Source of the DNA: an uncultured bacterium
GTDB taxonomy: Bacteria > Planctomycetota > Uabimicrobiia > Uabimicrobiales > JABWCH01
Length of the DNA: 64,000 nt
Direction: 5' to 3'
Assembly: GCA_938003875.1 (NCBI GenBank)
Contig: CALKWO010000202.1
Span: 1 to 64,000 of the forward strand
Shown: positions 43,066 to 51,335 of the stretch, one piece after another
Layout: the number at the start of each line of letters is the position of its first letter
Numbering within the stretch: position 1 is the first letter of the stretch
Made by a program: the position numbers and the translations under genes
The notes under the pieces: model-generated
Databases searched by the model: none
What the model saw: the letters and a program-made list of their open reading frames with translations, nothing else
Told to the model about the DNA's origin: nothing

Positions 43066-45042
43066 GATTTCTATAACCTTAGCTATCAGTTCTTGCATGG
43101 AAAGAGGTTTTTGGAGCAAGGTAGATCCTTTGTCCAATATTCCACGGCGAGCGATGATCTCGGCTGTATATCCTGATATGAAGAGGCACTTAATATCTGG
43201 ATATAGAGCAAGGATATTTTGTGCCAGATCGCGGCCATTCATCTCTGGCATAATCACATCGCTTATGAGGAGATGAATTTGCCCTGTATATTTCTGGGCA
43301 ATATAAATAGCATCGTGTGGTTTAGAAGCAGAAAGAACGGTATAGCCTTGTCTTTCTAACATAATCTGTATCATGTTCAAAATGGCTGGCTCATCTTCCA
43401 CGAGCAAGACGGTTTCATGACCACGAGAGAGTTCCCCAACCATCTTCTTGGGTAGCTCTTTTCCCTGATCTGTATGGCGGGAAAAATATATGCAAAATGC
43501 TGTACCTTGGCCTGGAAAGCTATCCACATGAATAAAACCGTTGTTTTGCTTTACAATACCATATACTGTAGAGAGTCCTAGACCTGTTCCTTTTCCCAGT
43601 TCTTTTGTCGTGAAAAACGGCTCAAAAAGCCTGTCTTGTGTTTCTTTATTCATTCCACATCCGTTATCCTCTACTTTCAAAAGGACATACTCTCCTGATG
43701 GGATTTTGGCATGGCTGGCACAATACTCTTTGTCAAAATGGACATTCTTTGTCGAGATGCTGATTTGCCCAATACCACTGATAGCATCGCGTGCATTGAC
43801 ACAGAGGTTCGCCAATATCTGGTCTACCTGGGATGGGTCTATCTTTACACTCCAAAGGCTCTCTCCAGGCAGCCAGGCGAGTTTAATGTCTTCGCCTATC
43901 AGCCTTCGAAGCATCCTGAGCATACCATCTAAGACTTCATTCAACACCAAAATTTTTGGCATTATATTTTGCTTGCGGGCAAAGGCTAAAAGCTGTCTGG
44001 TAAGATTCGCAGAGTGTTTTGCAGCTTTATATATCTCTTGTAAGTCGCTAAAGAGCGAATGCTCCTGTCCAAGCTGCTCCATAGCCAGTTCAGAGTAGCC
44101 TAGGATCACTTCCAGCATATTGTTAAAATCATGTGCCACGCCTCCTGCTAGTTGTCCAATAGATTCCATTTTTTGAGCATGGTAAAGCTGAACCTTCAGT
44201 CTTTCTTTTTCCATCTCCGCTAGCTTAAGATCCGTGATATTATGAGCAATCCCATTTGCCCCTAGCAATCTCCCCTCTTCAGAATAATGGAAATTGCATC
44301 TCCAAAGAAAATAATGTACTTCTTTTGTAATTACATTGACCTGACGGTTTTCTATGCTGCTGCTTTTCAGCTTTTTTGACTCGCAATCGTTGAACCATTG
44401 ATGCGTTCTTTCGCGATCTTCAGGATGAATAAAATCAAAGCATGATTTTCCCAGGAATTCTTTGACAGGAATACCGAATATTTTTTCTGCAATATGGTTA
44501 GCATAAAGCAGGCGAGTCTTGCTGTCAATTCTGGTAATCAGATTATCCGTACCTTCCACAAATTCCCGATATTCTTCTTCGCTACGCCTTAGCTCATAGG
44601 TTCTTTTTTCTACCAATTTTTCCAGATGTTCTTGATAGGCTCGATTTTCGTATAAGAGCCTGGACCGCTCCAATGCCTTATTTACAGCATGACTAAGAAT
44701 AGACATATCTTTTATAGGCTTGATCAGATAGTCCCAGGCCCCTAGCCTTAAAGCTTCTACGACATCATCAATCAGGTTTACCCCTGAGATCACAATCACA
44801 GGCAGATCTGGCACTAAGGTCTTGGCTTTCATCATAAATTCCAGGCCATCCATCTCTGGCATGCGCAAATCTGTCAGCACAAGATCAGGGCGTTCCGCTT
44901 CTAAAATTTCCAGCCCTGATTTTCCACTCTGAACAGCAAAAGCGATAAAGCCACAGTCTTCCAAATAGTCTACAAAACTTTGTCGTATAGGAATCTCGTC
45001 GTCGATAATCAAAATTTTTCTATAGTCTATATTTTTATTCAT
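43057..45042 (-). CDS. Hybrid histidine kinase: REC-PAS-HisKA-HATPase-REC
   Basis: A 661-residue soluble signalling protein. Receiver 1 (residues 8-122, phospho-acceptor Asp58), PAS (about 155-275), HisKA with GVAHDFNNM (His304), HATPase with NGCGM-type DNGCGM and GTGLGLSTVYG, and a C-terminal receiver (LLVEDE ... LLISDVIMPEMNG). It has no membrane segment, so input probably comes from receiver 1, perhaps phosphorylated by the neighbouring PAS kinase. It overlaps the small receiver gene by 8 bases. Confidence 0.93.
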   Translation of the reverse strand: MNKNIDYRKILIIDDEIPIRQSFVDYLEDCGFIAFAVQSGKSGLEILEAERPDLVLTDLRMPEMDGLEFMMKAKTLVPDLPVIVISGVNLIDDVVEALRLGAWDYLIKPIKDMSILSHAVNKALERSRLLYENRAYQEHLEKLVEKRTYELRRSEEEYREFVEGTDNLITRIDSKTRLLYANHIAEKIFGIPVKEFLGKSCFDFIHPEDRERTHQWFNDCESKKLKSSSIENRQVNVITKEVHYFLWRCNFHYSEEGRLLGANGIAHNITDLKLAEMEKERLKVQLYHAQKMESIGQLAGGVAHDFNNMLEVILGYSELAMEQLGQEHSLFSDLQEIYKAAKHSANLTRQLLAFARKQNIMPKILVLNEVLDGMLRMLRRLIGEDIKLAWLPGESLWSVKIDPSQVDQILANLCVNARDAISGIGQISISTKNVHFDKEYCASHAKIPSGEYVLLKVEDNGCGMNKETQDRLFEPFFTTKELGKGTGLGLSTVYGIVKQNNGFIHVDSFPGQGTAFCIYFSRHTDQGKELPKKMVGELSRGHETVLLVEDEPAILNMIQIMLERQGYTVLSASKPHDAIYIAQKYTGQIHLLISDVIMPEMNGRDLAQNILALYPDIKCLFISGYTAEIIARRGILDKGSTLLQKPLSMQELIAKVIEILK

Positions 45043-45430
45043 TTTGATCCAACTTCCCCTGAAATTTTTCTATTGTTTGAAGAATAGCCTTTTCTATGTC
45101 GTTCATATTGCATACAGGTTTTTTGAATAAATTATGAGAAACGCATGGTAGATCCAATAATGTTTTGGGTAAATTATATTTAGGTGATCCTGTACAAAGC
45201 ACAAAAACCATGTTGCTATTTTTTTTGCAGGCTTCTCGTATGAATTCGTTACCATTCATGCCAGGTAGGCGCACATCAATGATAGCTGCATCAGGTTTTT
45301 CATGAGAAATCAATTCAAGGGCTTGTTCTGCACTTTCTGATTGGATGGTTCGCCATTGCTGGTCTTCGAAATAGTCAGCAAAGCTCTCGCGCACAGCCTG
45401 TTCATCGTCTAAAATCAAGATGGTTTTCAT
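45035..45430 (-). CDS. Single-domain response regulator
   Basis: A 131-residue CheY-like receiver: acidic pocket Asp8/Asp9, phospho-acceptor Asp52 (AAIIDVRLPGMNG), Thr/Ser switch in CTGSP and conserved Lys in FKKP. No output domain, so it likely shuttles phosphate in a relay between the two neighbouring kinases. Overlaps both (4 bases upstream, 8 downstream). Confidence 0.92.
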   Translation of the reverse strand: MKTILILDDEQAVRESFADYFEDQQWRTIQSESAEQALELISHEKPDAAIIDVRLPGMNGNEFIREACKKNSNMVFVLCTGSPKYNLPKTLLDLPCVSHNLFKKPVCNMNDIEKAILQTIEKFQGKLDQNE

Positions 45431-47826
45431 AGCATATTGCCTGTCTTGTTTAAGGGAAGTCGGATAATAAATTTTGTTCCATTGCCTGCCTCTGATTCCA
45501 CACTCATGGAACCACCATGAGTTTCTGTAATAATGAAATAAGAAACAGAAAGGCCAAGACCTGTCCCAGCACCTGCTGGTTTTGTAGTGAAGAATGGTTC
45601 AAAAATGCGTTTGCGAATGGATTCTTCAATACCAGGGCCGTTGTCTTCCATTTCTATACAGAGCATATTGCTTTCTTTTTTCAGCCTCAGGATAAAACAC
45701 GGAGGAGAAAATTTTTCCCCAAAGTATTTTTGTTTTACGATATTTCCATGCATGGCCTGAGCACCATTGCTTAGAATATTCAGAAAGACCTGCTGTATTT
45801 TGCTCGCTTCGCAAGGAACTAAAGGTAAATTTTCCTCGTATTCTTTGATGATTTGAATAGATTTGAAATCGTACTGCTTTTTGAGATCATAGTCGGTCGC
45901 TGCAAGTTCGAGAGTCTTTTCCAAAAGATCGCTTATATTCTGAGGAGATATGGCAAATTCACTCTTGCGGGCAAAGCTAAGCATATTTTCTACAATGCCT
46001 GCTACTCTGCTGCCTGATTCCTTGATATTTCGTACCATGCGCAAAATGCCTCGGCTCTCCATAAAGGTATGGATGGCCTCCATCGTGATTCCTGCCAATT
46101 CTGCCGAGCGGAGGTTTGCAGGCATGTGAAGATCACTAAGGCGATTTTCTATATTGCAGACATTCTGGATGATTCCTGCCAGAGGGTTATTGATTTCATG
46201 TGCCATGCCAGCAGCCAGCCCCCCTACGGAAAGCATCTTTTCGCTTTGAACCATCATTTCCTCCAAACGTACCCGATCCGTTACATCATCTATCCTTATG
46301 ACTGCACCCTCCACACCATTGGCGACAAGAGGATAGACCGTGATATCTTCATAGAATATTTCACCATTTTCTTGATAAGACCGCTTAGGATCAGTTTGCC
46401 GCTCGCGTGCCATGATTGCTCTGCGTACTTTTTCCATTTCGCCAGCCAGGCGAGGAATAACTTTTTCCAGGGAATTGCCTATAGCTTCTCCAGAAGCCAG
46501 ACCTGTCTTTCTTTCTGCTTCCCAGTTCCACTGAGTTACCTTGCCATATACATCCACTCCGATTATCACAGAGGGCATGGAATTGATAATATTAGAAATA
46601 TAGCTTTTGGCCTTTTTCAGTTCTTCTTCGGCTTTTTTACGCTCTGTAACATCCGTAAAAAAGCCCATCAGACAATCGTATCCAGAAATATGAGCCAGCG
46701 TAGCTGCCACATCAGCATAGAATACAATTCCATCTTTTCGTAAAAATGCTATAGCATCTGCTGTAGTTTTTTGCCCACGGGACAGTGCTTCAAACTCCTC
46801 TTTGACCCTGGATCTTTCCTCCATAGGATGCAACAAGAATATACTGCTGTTGGTTAATTCGGCTTCCGTATATCCTGTCATATAACATATAGATGGATTG
46901 GCATAAAGAATTTGCTGATGGTCTAAGTCTGCAACTAAGATTCCATGAGGACAACCTTCGAACAGAGTCTTATATCGCATCTGAGAATCGCGCAAGGCTT
47001 CTTCTGCCAGCTTGCGTTCTGTGATATCGTGCCCTAAAACAGCAAGACCTCTTCTTTCTCCATTGGGATAGAACAGAGGAACCTTCATTACATCATAGAT
47101 TTTTTTGCTGCCATCGGGCAAAGGGATGGTTTCATCAGACTGGCAAGGCCTTCTGGCTGCCCAGGCTTTTTCATCTGTCTGTGCGCATGTCAAAAAAGCT
47201 TCTTTATAGACAGGATGGGTGAAATCTGCCAGCTCCATATCTGTTTTGCCAATATAATCCACAGCAGTCAGGGAAAACAATTCGAGGTCCGCCTTATTCG
47301 CCACCAGCCATCGACCCTGAGCATCTTTAAAGCAGATAATATCAGGCGTAGAATTGAGAAGCAATTGCAAGCGTTCTTCGCTTTCCCGTAAAGCCTCTTC
47401 GGTATGCTTGATATTGGATATATCAATAACATCAGGAATTTTAGATCTTACTCTGGTTGTTTTATCTATAGAATGAAGTGCATTATAAATGGTTACAAAA
47501 TAATTTTTTTCTGGTGAATAAATCTGCACTTTGTACCACTTTGCATTCCATTCTGAATAGAGTTCAAATTCTTTTTCGCCACCATGCAAAGCTATATCCC
47601 CATAAACAGGAATTCTGCTCCATGCTTCTTCCCTATTCGAAAGGATTTCTGTTGCCTTGCGATGCAGTATTTGGGATGATTCCAATCCAGTAATTCTTTC
47701 AAAAGCTGGGTTGATATCTATAAACTCATAGTCTATGGGTTTTCCAGTATCATCTAAAAGAATTTTATGGTATGCATATCCAAAGGGAGCCTTTGCTATC
47801 AAATGTTTATAATCTTCTAATTTCAT
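45427..47826 (-). CDS. Multi-PAS sensor histidine kinase
   Basis: A soluble 799-residue kinase with about four PAS domains (about residues 10-125, 155-280, 285-405, 415-540), a HisKA with GMAHEINNPLAG, and a HATPase with DNGPG and GAGTGLGLSVSYF. The ATG at 47826 is chosen because GGAGGGG lies 5 bases upstream; a GTG at 47841 would include that site. It heads the three-gene phosphorelay operon. Several PAS domains suggest sensing of redox or small molecules in the cytosol. Confidence 0.92.
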   Translation of the reverse strand: MKLEDYKHLIAKAPFGYAYHKILLDDTGKPIDYEFIDINPAFERITGLESSQILHRKATEILSNREEAWSRIPVYGDIALHGGEKEFELYSEWNAKWYKVQIYSPEKNYFVTIYNALHSIDKTTRVRSKIPDVIDISNIKHTEEALRESEERLQLLLNSTPDIICFKDAQGRWLVANKADLELFSLTAVDYIGKTDMELADFTHPVYKEAFLTCAQTDEKAWAARRPCQSDETIPLPDGSKKIYDVMKVPLFYPNGERRGLAVLGHDITERKLAEEALRDSQMRYKTLFEGCPHGILVADLDHQQILYANPSICYMTGYTEAELTNSSIFLLHPMEERSRVKEEFEALSRGQKTTADAIAFLRKDGIVFYADVAATLAHISGYDCLMGFFTDVTERKKAEEELKKAKSYISNIINSMPSVIIGVDVYGKVTQWNWEAERKTGLASGEAIGNSLEKVIPRLAGEMEKVRRAIMARERQTDPKRSYQENGEIFYEDITVYPLVANGVEGAVIRIDDVTDRVRLEEMMVQSEKMLSVGGLAAGMAHEINNPLAGIIQNVCNIENRLSDLHMPANLRSAELAGITMEAIHTFMESRGILRMVRNIKESGSRVAGIVENMLSFARKSEFAISPQNISDLLEKTLELAATDYDLKKQYDFKSIQIIKEYEENLPLVPCEASKIQQVFLNILSNGAQAMHGNIVKQKYFGEKFSPPCFILRLKKESNMLCIEMEDNGPGIEESIRKRIFEPFFTTKPAGAGTGLGLSVSYFIITETHGGSMSVESEAGNGTKFIIRLPLNKTGNML

Positions 47827-48003
47827 TGTATCCCCTCCCACCTTTTAGGGAATGCCATGCAATTTTTTTCTAATTTTAACGTTTTTTGCGGTCACAGCCT
47901 TATTTATAAAATATCACGGCTGGATTATTTTAAAGGAAAATGTTGTCAGCATTGCAGTGAAAAAAACAAGAAATGGTATTGCCAAAATGATCCTGTGCAA
48001 AAT

Positions 48004-48032
48004 GAGTAGTGCTATGCCAATAGCATCTATTC
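48004..48032. repeat. 29-bp hairpin repeat, copy C
   Basis: GAGTAGTGCTAT, 4-base loop, ATAGCATCTATTC; outer arms GCAAAAT (47997-48003) and ATTTTGC (48034-48040) extend the stem. The inverse flank CCTGTGC lies immediately outside. Confidence 0.8.
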
Positions 48033-48071
48033 CATTTTGCGGTTCTAGCATACTTTTAAAGAAGGCACTAT

Positions 48072-48827
48072 TTATATCTTCTTTTGAAATATGTTCAACA
48101 ATATTTTGACTAAAACAAAAAAAACAAGAAATAGGGTATTGGATTCTGGGACGGCGGCAAGCTGAAGGATTTCCTGGTCTGTGAGATTCCGATCATAGAT
48201 TCTTAGCTCGTCTATTGCCCCTTTAAAAAAAGACTGCAAATAGTATGGCCCTGCATTGTCGAAATCTTTATCTGCCCCTATTGTCAACTGTCCCGCATCA
48301 CCAGGCTGAGGCGCATTGCTATTGGTTACTGTGGCAACTTGAATGCCGTCAACGAAGAGACTATGCTGTTTTGTGGTAAAATTATAGTTCAGCAATAGGT
48401 AATGAAATTGAGATTTACTTGCTCCCAGAGTATGGTTAAGATTGAAAAGGGTCGTAGAATAGCCGCTAAAACCTCTTGCTTCCTCGCCTGCGAAAAGCTT
48501 TAGTCTGTTCAAATCGTTAGAGTATTGAGAAAAGACAGTACCATTGGATAAAGAAGCATCGGATTGAACCCATGCGCCAATAGCCCCTTGCGCCAGATTG
48601 TAGCCAGTACTCCCAATAATGATACGATCATCTATACCATCAAAATAAGCAGCCTGTCCTACGCGCCCCTGGGTATAGCTTACTCCTCCTATCTGAGTAC
48701 CATGATTTTCTTTGATGCTGCTATCCATTGTATTGCCTTCAAAATTGAAATATGCCACCAACCCATCTACAGGCATTGCAAAAAGAGAAGTGGATAGAAG
48801 GAACAAAATGATATATTTTCTTAGCAT
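48072..48827 (-). CDS. LamG-domain exported protein with PEP-CTERM-like tail
   Basis: A 251-residue secreted protein: signal peptide (about 1-21), then a LamG/concanavalin-like lectin domain (VAYFNFEGNTMDSSIKENHG ... GAIDELRIYDRNLTDQEI). The tail reads VPESN, a hydrophobic helix, then basic KK, the layout of a PEP-CTERM sorting signal with Ser replacing the second Pro. LamG domains bind sugars or proteins on the surface. A strong promoter lies upstream. Confidence 0.75.
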   Translation of the reverse strand: MLRKYIILFLLSTSLFAMPVDGLVAYFNFEGNTMDSSIKENHGTQIGGVSYTQGRVGQAAYFDGIDDRIIIGSTGYNLAQGAIGAWVQSDASLSNGTVFSQYSNDLNRLKLFAGEEARGFSGYSTTLFNLNHTLGASKSQFHYLLLNYNFTTKQHSLFVDGIQVATVTNSNAPQPGDAGQLTIGADKDFDNAGPYYLQSFFKGAIDELRIYDRNLTDQEILQLAAVPESNTLFLVFFVLVKILLNIFQKKI

Positions 48828-48899
48828 GATATTTTCTCCTAAATAGAATCAAGAATCCCCAAAGTAGTAAAAACGATTTTAACCTACTTATGATTTTTT

Positions 48900-48928
48900 A
48901 GTTTATGTTTAAAACAAGATAATGTCAA
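48900..48928 (-). promoter_or_regulatory. Promoter of the LamG gene
   Basis: On the minus strand TTGACA (48923-48928), 17-base spacer, TAAACT (48900-48905). Confidence 0.6.
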
Positions 48929-49011
48929 GATATATTTGAAGAAAAAATATCGCTAATAAAAATGCCCATGCAGCACTCCTGCTATTATCTTCGGAAATCT
49001 TACAGATAATC

Positions 49012-49040
49012 TTGACATTTCTTATCTTTTATGATTTTAT
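49012..49040 (+). promoter_or_regulatory. Promoter of the HEAT-repeat gene
   Basis: TTGACA (49012-49017), 17-base spacer, TTTTAT (49035-49040), 52 bases before the start codon. Confidence 0.55.
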
Positions 49041-49092
49041 GTAGTGTATGTAGTACCGATGCAAGACTGACCTTTAAAATAAAGGAATGTAT

Positions 49093-50592
49093 ATGGCCAA
49101 AGAAGAATTCTATTCATTAGATCAGCTTTATGCCAGACATAAAGGAGAAAAGGATGTTAAGACATTGATTTCAGAAGGTGCCATCAAAGTTTTCAGAGAG
49201 GCAAACCAGATTAAATTCAAGCCAAACCAGGAAAATCCTCAGGAAAATAGCACTAAAACCAGAAGCCATCTTCTGGATAGAGAAGAAAAGCAGTTCTATG
49301 GATTTTCCTGTAAAAAATTTCAGCAGGAAAGCTGGATTATGATGGCTATTTCTGGTTTTCTAACGGGCTTTATTCTTCTGTTTTATGCACTGTTTCTTAA
49401 AAATGATAAGGGAAATGTATGGCTGGATATTGCTTTATTTTCTGTTGCTATAGCTCAATTGTCTTTATTCTGCGCACTAGGCATGTCCATATTTTCCCAT
49501 ATTTTTTTAGCCCGCTTTGAGGTCTTGAATAGCCAGGAACATCTTACAGGAGACAAAAAAAATCTCCTGGCCCTGTTCAATAAAGGTTACAGCTATAAAC
49601 AGGGAACAAAGATTCTGGTTTTTCTAGGTATGATTGGCCTTATTACCTTTTTGTTTTTCTACCTTGCTCACATCAATATCATGCTTTCCTTATGTATCCT
49701 GATAGCGATGGCAGGTATCTTGTACTGGGCGTATATCTATGTAAGAATGCTGCAAAAATCAGGATTGGTTCATTCTCATCATAAGCTTTTTTCGCTTCTG
49801 GAAGAAGATAGCTCCAGTATTTTCAGTGAAGAGAACAAAGCGGAAATAGAGGAAAAAATAGTTTTGTCAGGCATACAGGCGATCCTGCAAAGCAATTCTG
49901 TAAAGGTACGGCAAAATGCAGTGAAAGCATTAGGCAAACTCTCCACCCAAGAAGCTATCTACCTTCTAACGAAAAACCTGGGAGATCCTGTGCCAGAGGT
50001 ACGTGCTCAGGTAGCTTCGGTGTTAGGAAAAAGTGGAGAAAAGAGTGTACGGGAACCTATTAAATGCCTTTTGAACGATGAAGCACCTGAAGTTCGTGTA
50101 GCGGTTGCAGAGGCTTTGGGCAATCTTAAAGATGAAACAGCCCTGGATGCTTTGATAGATGCCCTGGACGATTCCTGTCCTGAAGTAAGAGGTGCAGCTT
50201 CTGAAGCATTAGGAAATCTGCGGAAGAAAAAAAGCATAAAACCTTTGCTATCACAAATCAAAGACAAAGATTGGTTTGTACGACACAAAGTGATTCTGGC
50301 TTTAGGCAAGATGAAAGAAGAATTGCCTGTAGAAGGAATTGAAAAGCTCATGCAGGCAACAGAAGATGAAAATGAATACGTATCTATTGCAGCCAGGCAT
50401 GTTCTCAAAAAAATTTCTGGCGAGATGTCTCATGAAGATCCATTATACGAAGAAGTGACCGAGGCATTGGAACAAGAAGCAGCCAGGAAAAATAAAAAAT
50501 CAGAAAACTTAGAGTCAAAAGATGCTGTTTCTGAAAAAACGCAAGAAGATAAAGCTCTGGCGAAAGAGAAACCAGAAGTAGAAACAACATAA
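49093..50592 (+). CDS. Membrane protein with C-terminal HEAT repeats
   Basis: A 499-residue protein. An N-terminal cytosolic region is followed by about four membrane helices (about residues 75-220). The C-terminal half is a PBS-lyase/HEAT-repeat solenoid (about 255-420): AVKALGKLSTQEAIYLL, ASVLGKSGEKSVREPI, AEALGNLKDETALDALI, SEALGNLRKKKSIKPLL. A Lys/Glu-rich tail ends the protein. AAAGGA lies 6 bases before ATG 49093. HEAT solenoids serve as protein-docking surfaces; the partner is unknown. Confidence 0.8.
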   Translation: MAKEEFYSLDQLYARHKGEKDVKTLISEGAIKVFREANQIKFKPNQENPQENSTKTRSHLLDREEKQFYGFSCKKFQQESWIMMAISGFLTGFILLFYALFLKNDKGNVWLDIALFSVAIAQLSLFCALGMSIFSHIFLARFEVLNSQEHLTGDKKNLLALFNKGYSYKQGTKILVFLGMIGLITFLFFYLAHINIMLSLCILIAMAGILYWAYIYVRMLQKSGLVHSHHKLFSLLEEDSSSIFSEENKAEIEEKIVLSGIQAILQSNSVKVRQNAVKALGKLSTQEAIYLLTKNLGDPVPEVRAQVASVLGKSGEKSVREPIKCLLNDEAPEVRVAVAEALGNLKDETALDALIDALDDSCPEVRGAASEALGNLRKKKSIKPLLSQIKDKDWFVRHKVILALGKMKEELPVEGIEKLMQATEDENEYVSIAARHVLKKISGEMSHEDPLYEEVTEALEQEAARKNKKSENLESKDAVSEKTQEDKALAKEKPEVETT

Positions 50593-50617
50593 TACATAAT
50601 ATGTTAAGGGGTTTTTT

Positions 50618-51190
50618 ATTACTTTTTATACGATTTTTGGAATCGCTTTAGCTCTTGCTATGGATGCTTTTGCTGTTGCCTTGTCATCAGGCATCTGCCT
50701 GAAAAAAGTAGGTTTTCGCCAGACATTCCGCTTGTCCTGGCACTTTGGCTTTTTTCAGGCTATGATGCCCGTTATTGGATGGAGTTTAGGCTTTGGAATG
50801 CAATCCTTTTTTTCCAATTTTGACCACTGGCTGGCCTTTGGTCTTCTTTGTTTTATTGGGATAAAAATGATTCGAGAGAGCTTTTCTGAAAAGGAAGAAA
50901 AGGCATTCCAAGATCCTACCAAAGGGCTAAAGATGGTTATGCTCTCTATTGCCACCAGCCTGGATGCTCTCGCTGTTGGTTTTAGTATTGCCATGCTAGG
51001 CTATTCTATATGGATGCCCGCTGCTATCATCGGTTTAGTATGTTGCGTTTTAACTATATCTGGACTTTACCTGGGTTGCTGGGTAGGCAATAAAACCCAT
51101 TTAGGAAACTGGGCATCAATCGCAGGCGGACTGATTCTTATAGGAATTGGCCTGCGAATCCTGTACGAACACGATGTTTTTTTCTCCTAG
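50618..51190 (+). CDS. mntP: MntP-type manganese efflux pump
   Basis: A six-helix Mn2+ exporter (DUF204 repeats). The paired signature appears twice, AMDAFAVALSSG near the start and ATSLDALAVGFSIAM in the second half. The ATG at 50660 would cut off the first helix, since homology continues upstream (FYTIFGIALALAMDAF). In frame the first plausible start is ATT at 50618, with AAGGGG 6 bases upstream, giving about 190 residues, the family norm. If ATT is not used, the start is unresolved. It follows the HEAT gene by 25 bases. Confidence 0.85.
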   Translation: MTFYTIFGIALALAMDAFAVALSSGICLKKVGFRQTFRLSWHFGFFQAMMPVIGWSLGFGMQSFFSNFDHWLAFGLLCFIGIKMIRESFSEKEEKAFQDPTKGLKMVMLSIATSLDALAVGFSIAMLGYSIWMPAAIIGLVCCVLTISGLYLGCWVGNKTHLGNWASIAGGLILIGIGLRILYEHDVFFS

Positions 51191-51229
51191 GTAAGTGTTC
51201 AAAAGTTGATGTACTAAAATTTTTAACAC

Positions 51230-51286
51230 GAAGAACACGAAGAACAAGAAGAAAAATATAAAAAATTATCTTTCTTCGTGTTCTTC
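51230..51286. repeat. 15-bp perfect inverted repeat, CACGAAG type
   Basis: GAAGAACACGAAGAA (51230-51244) and TTCTTCGTGTTCTTC (51272-51286) are perfect inverted arms in the gap between convergent mntP and the DUF4340 gene. It may double as terminator. Confidence 0.75.
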
Positions 51287-51335
51287 AATCTGCTATGTTC
51301 TCTATGGCTAAATTTTTACGTTTCGGCGTTTGGGG

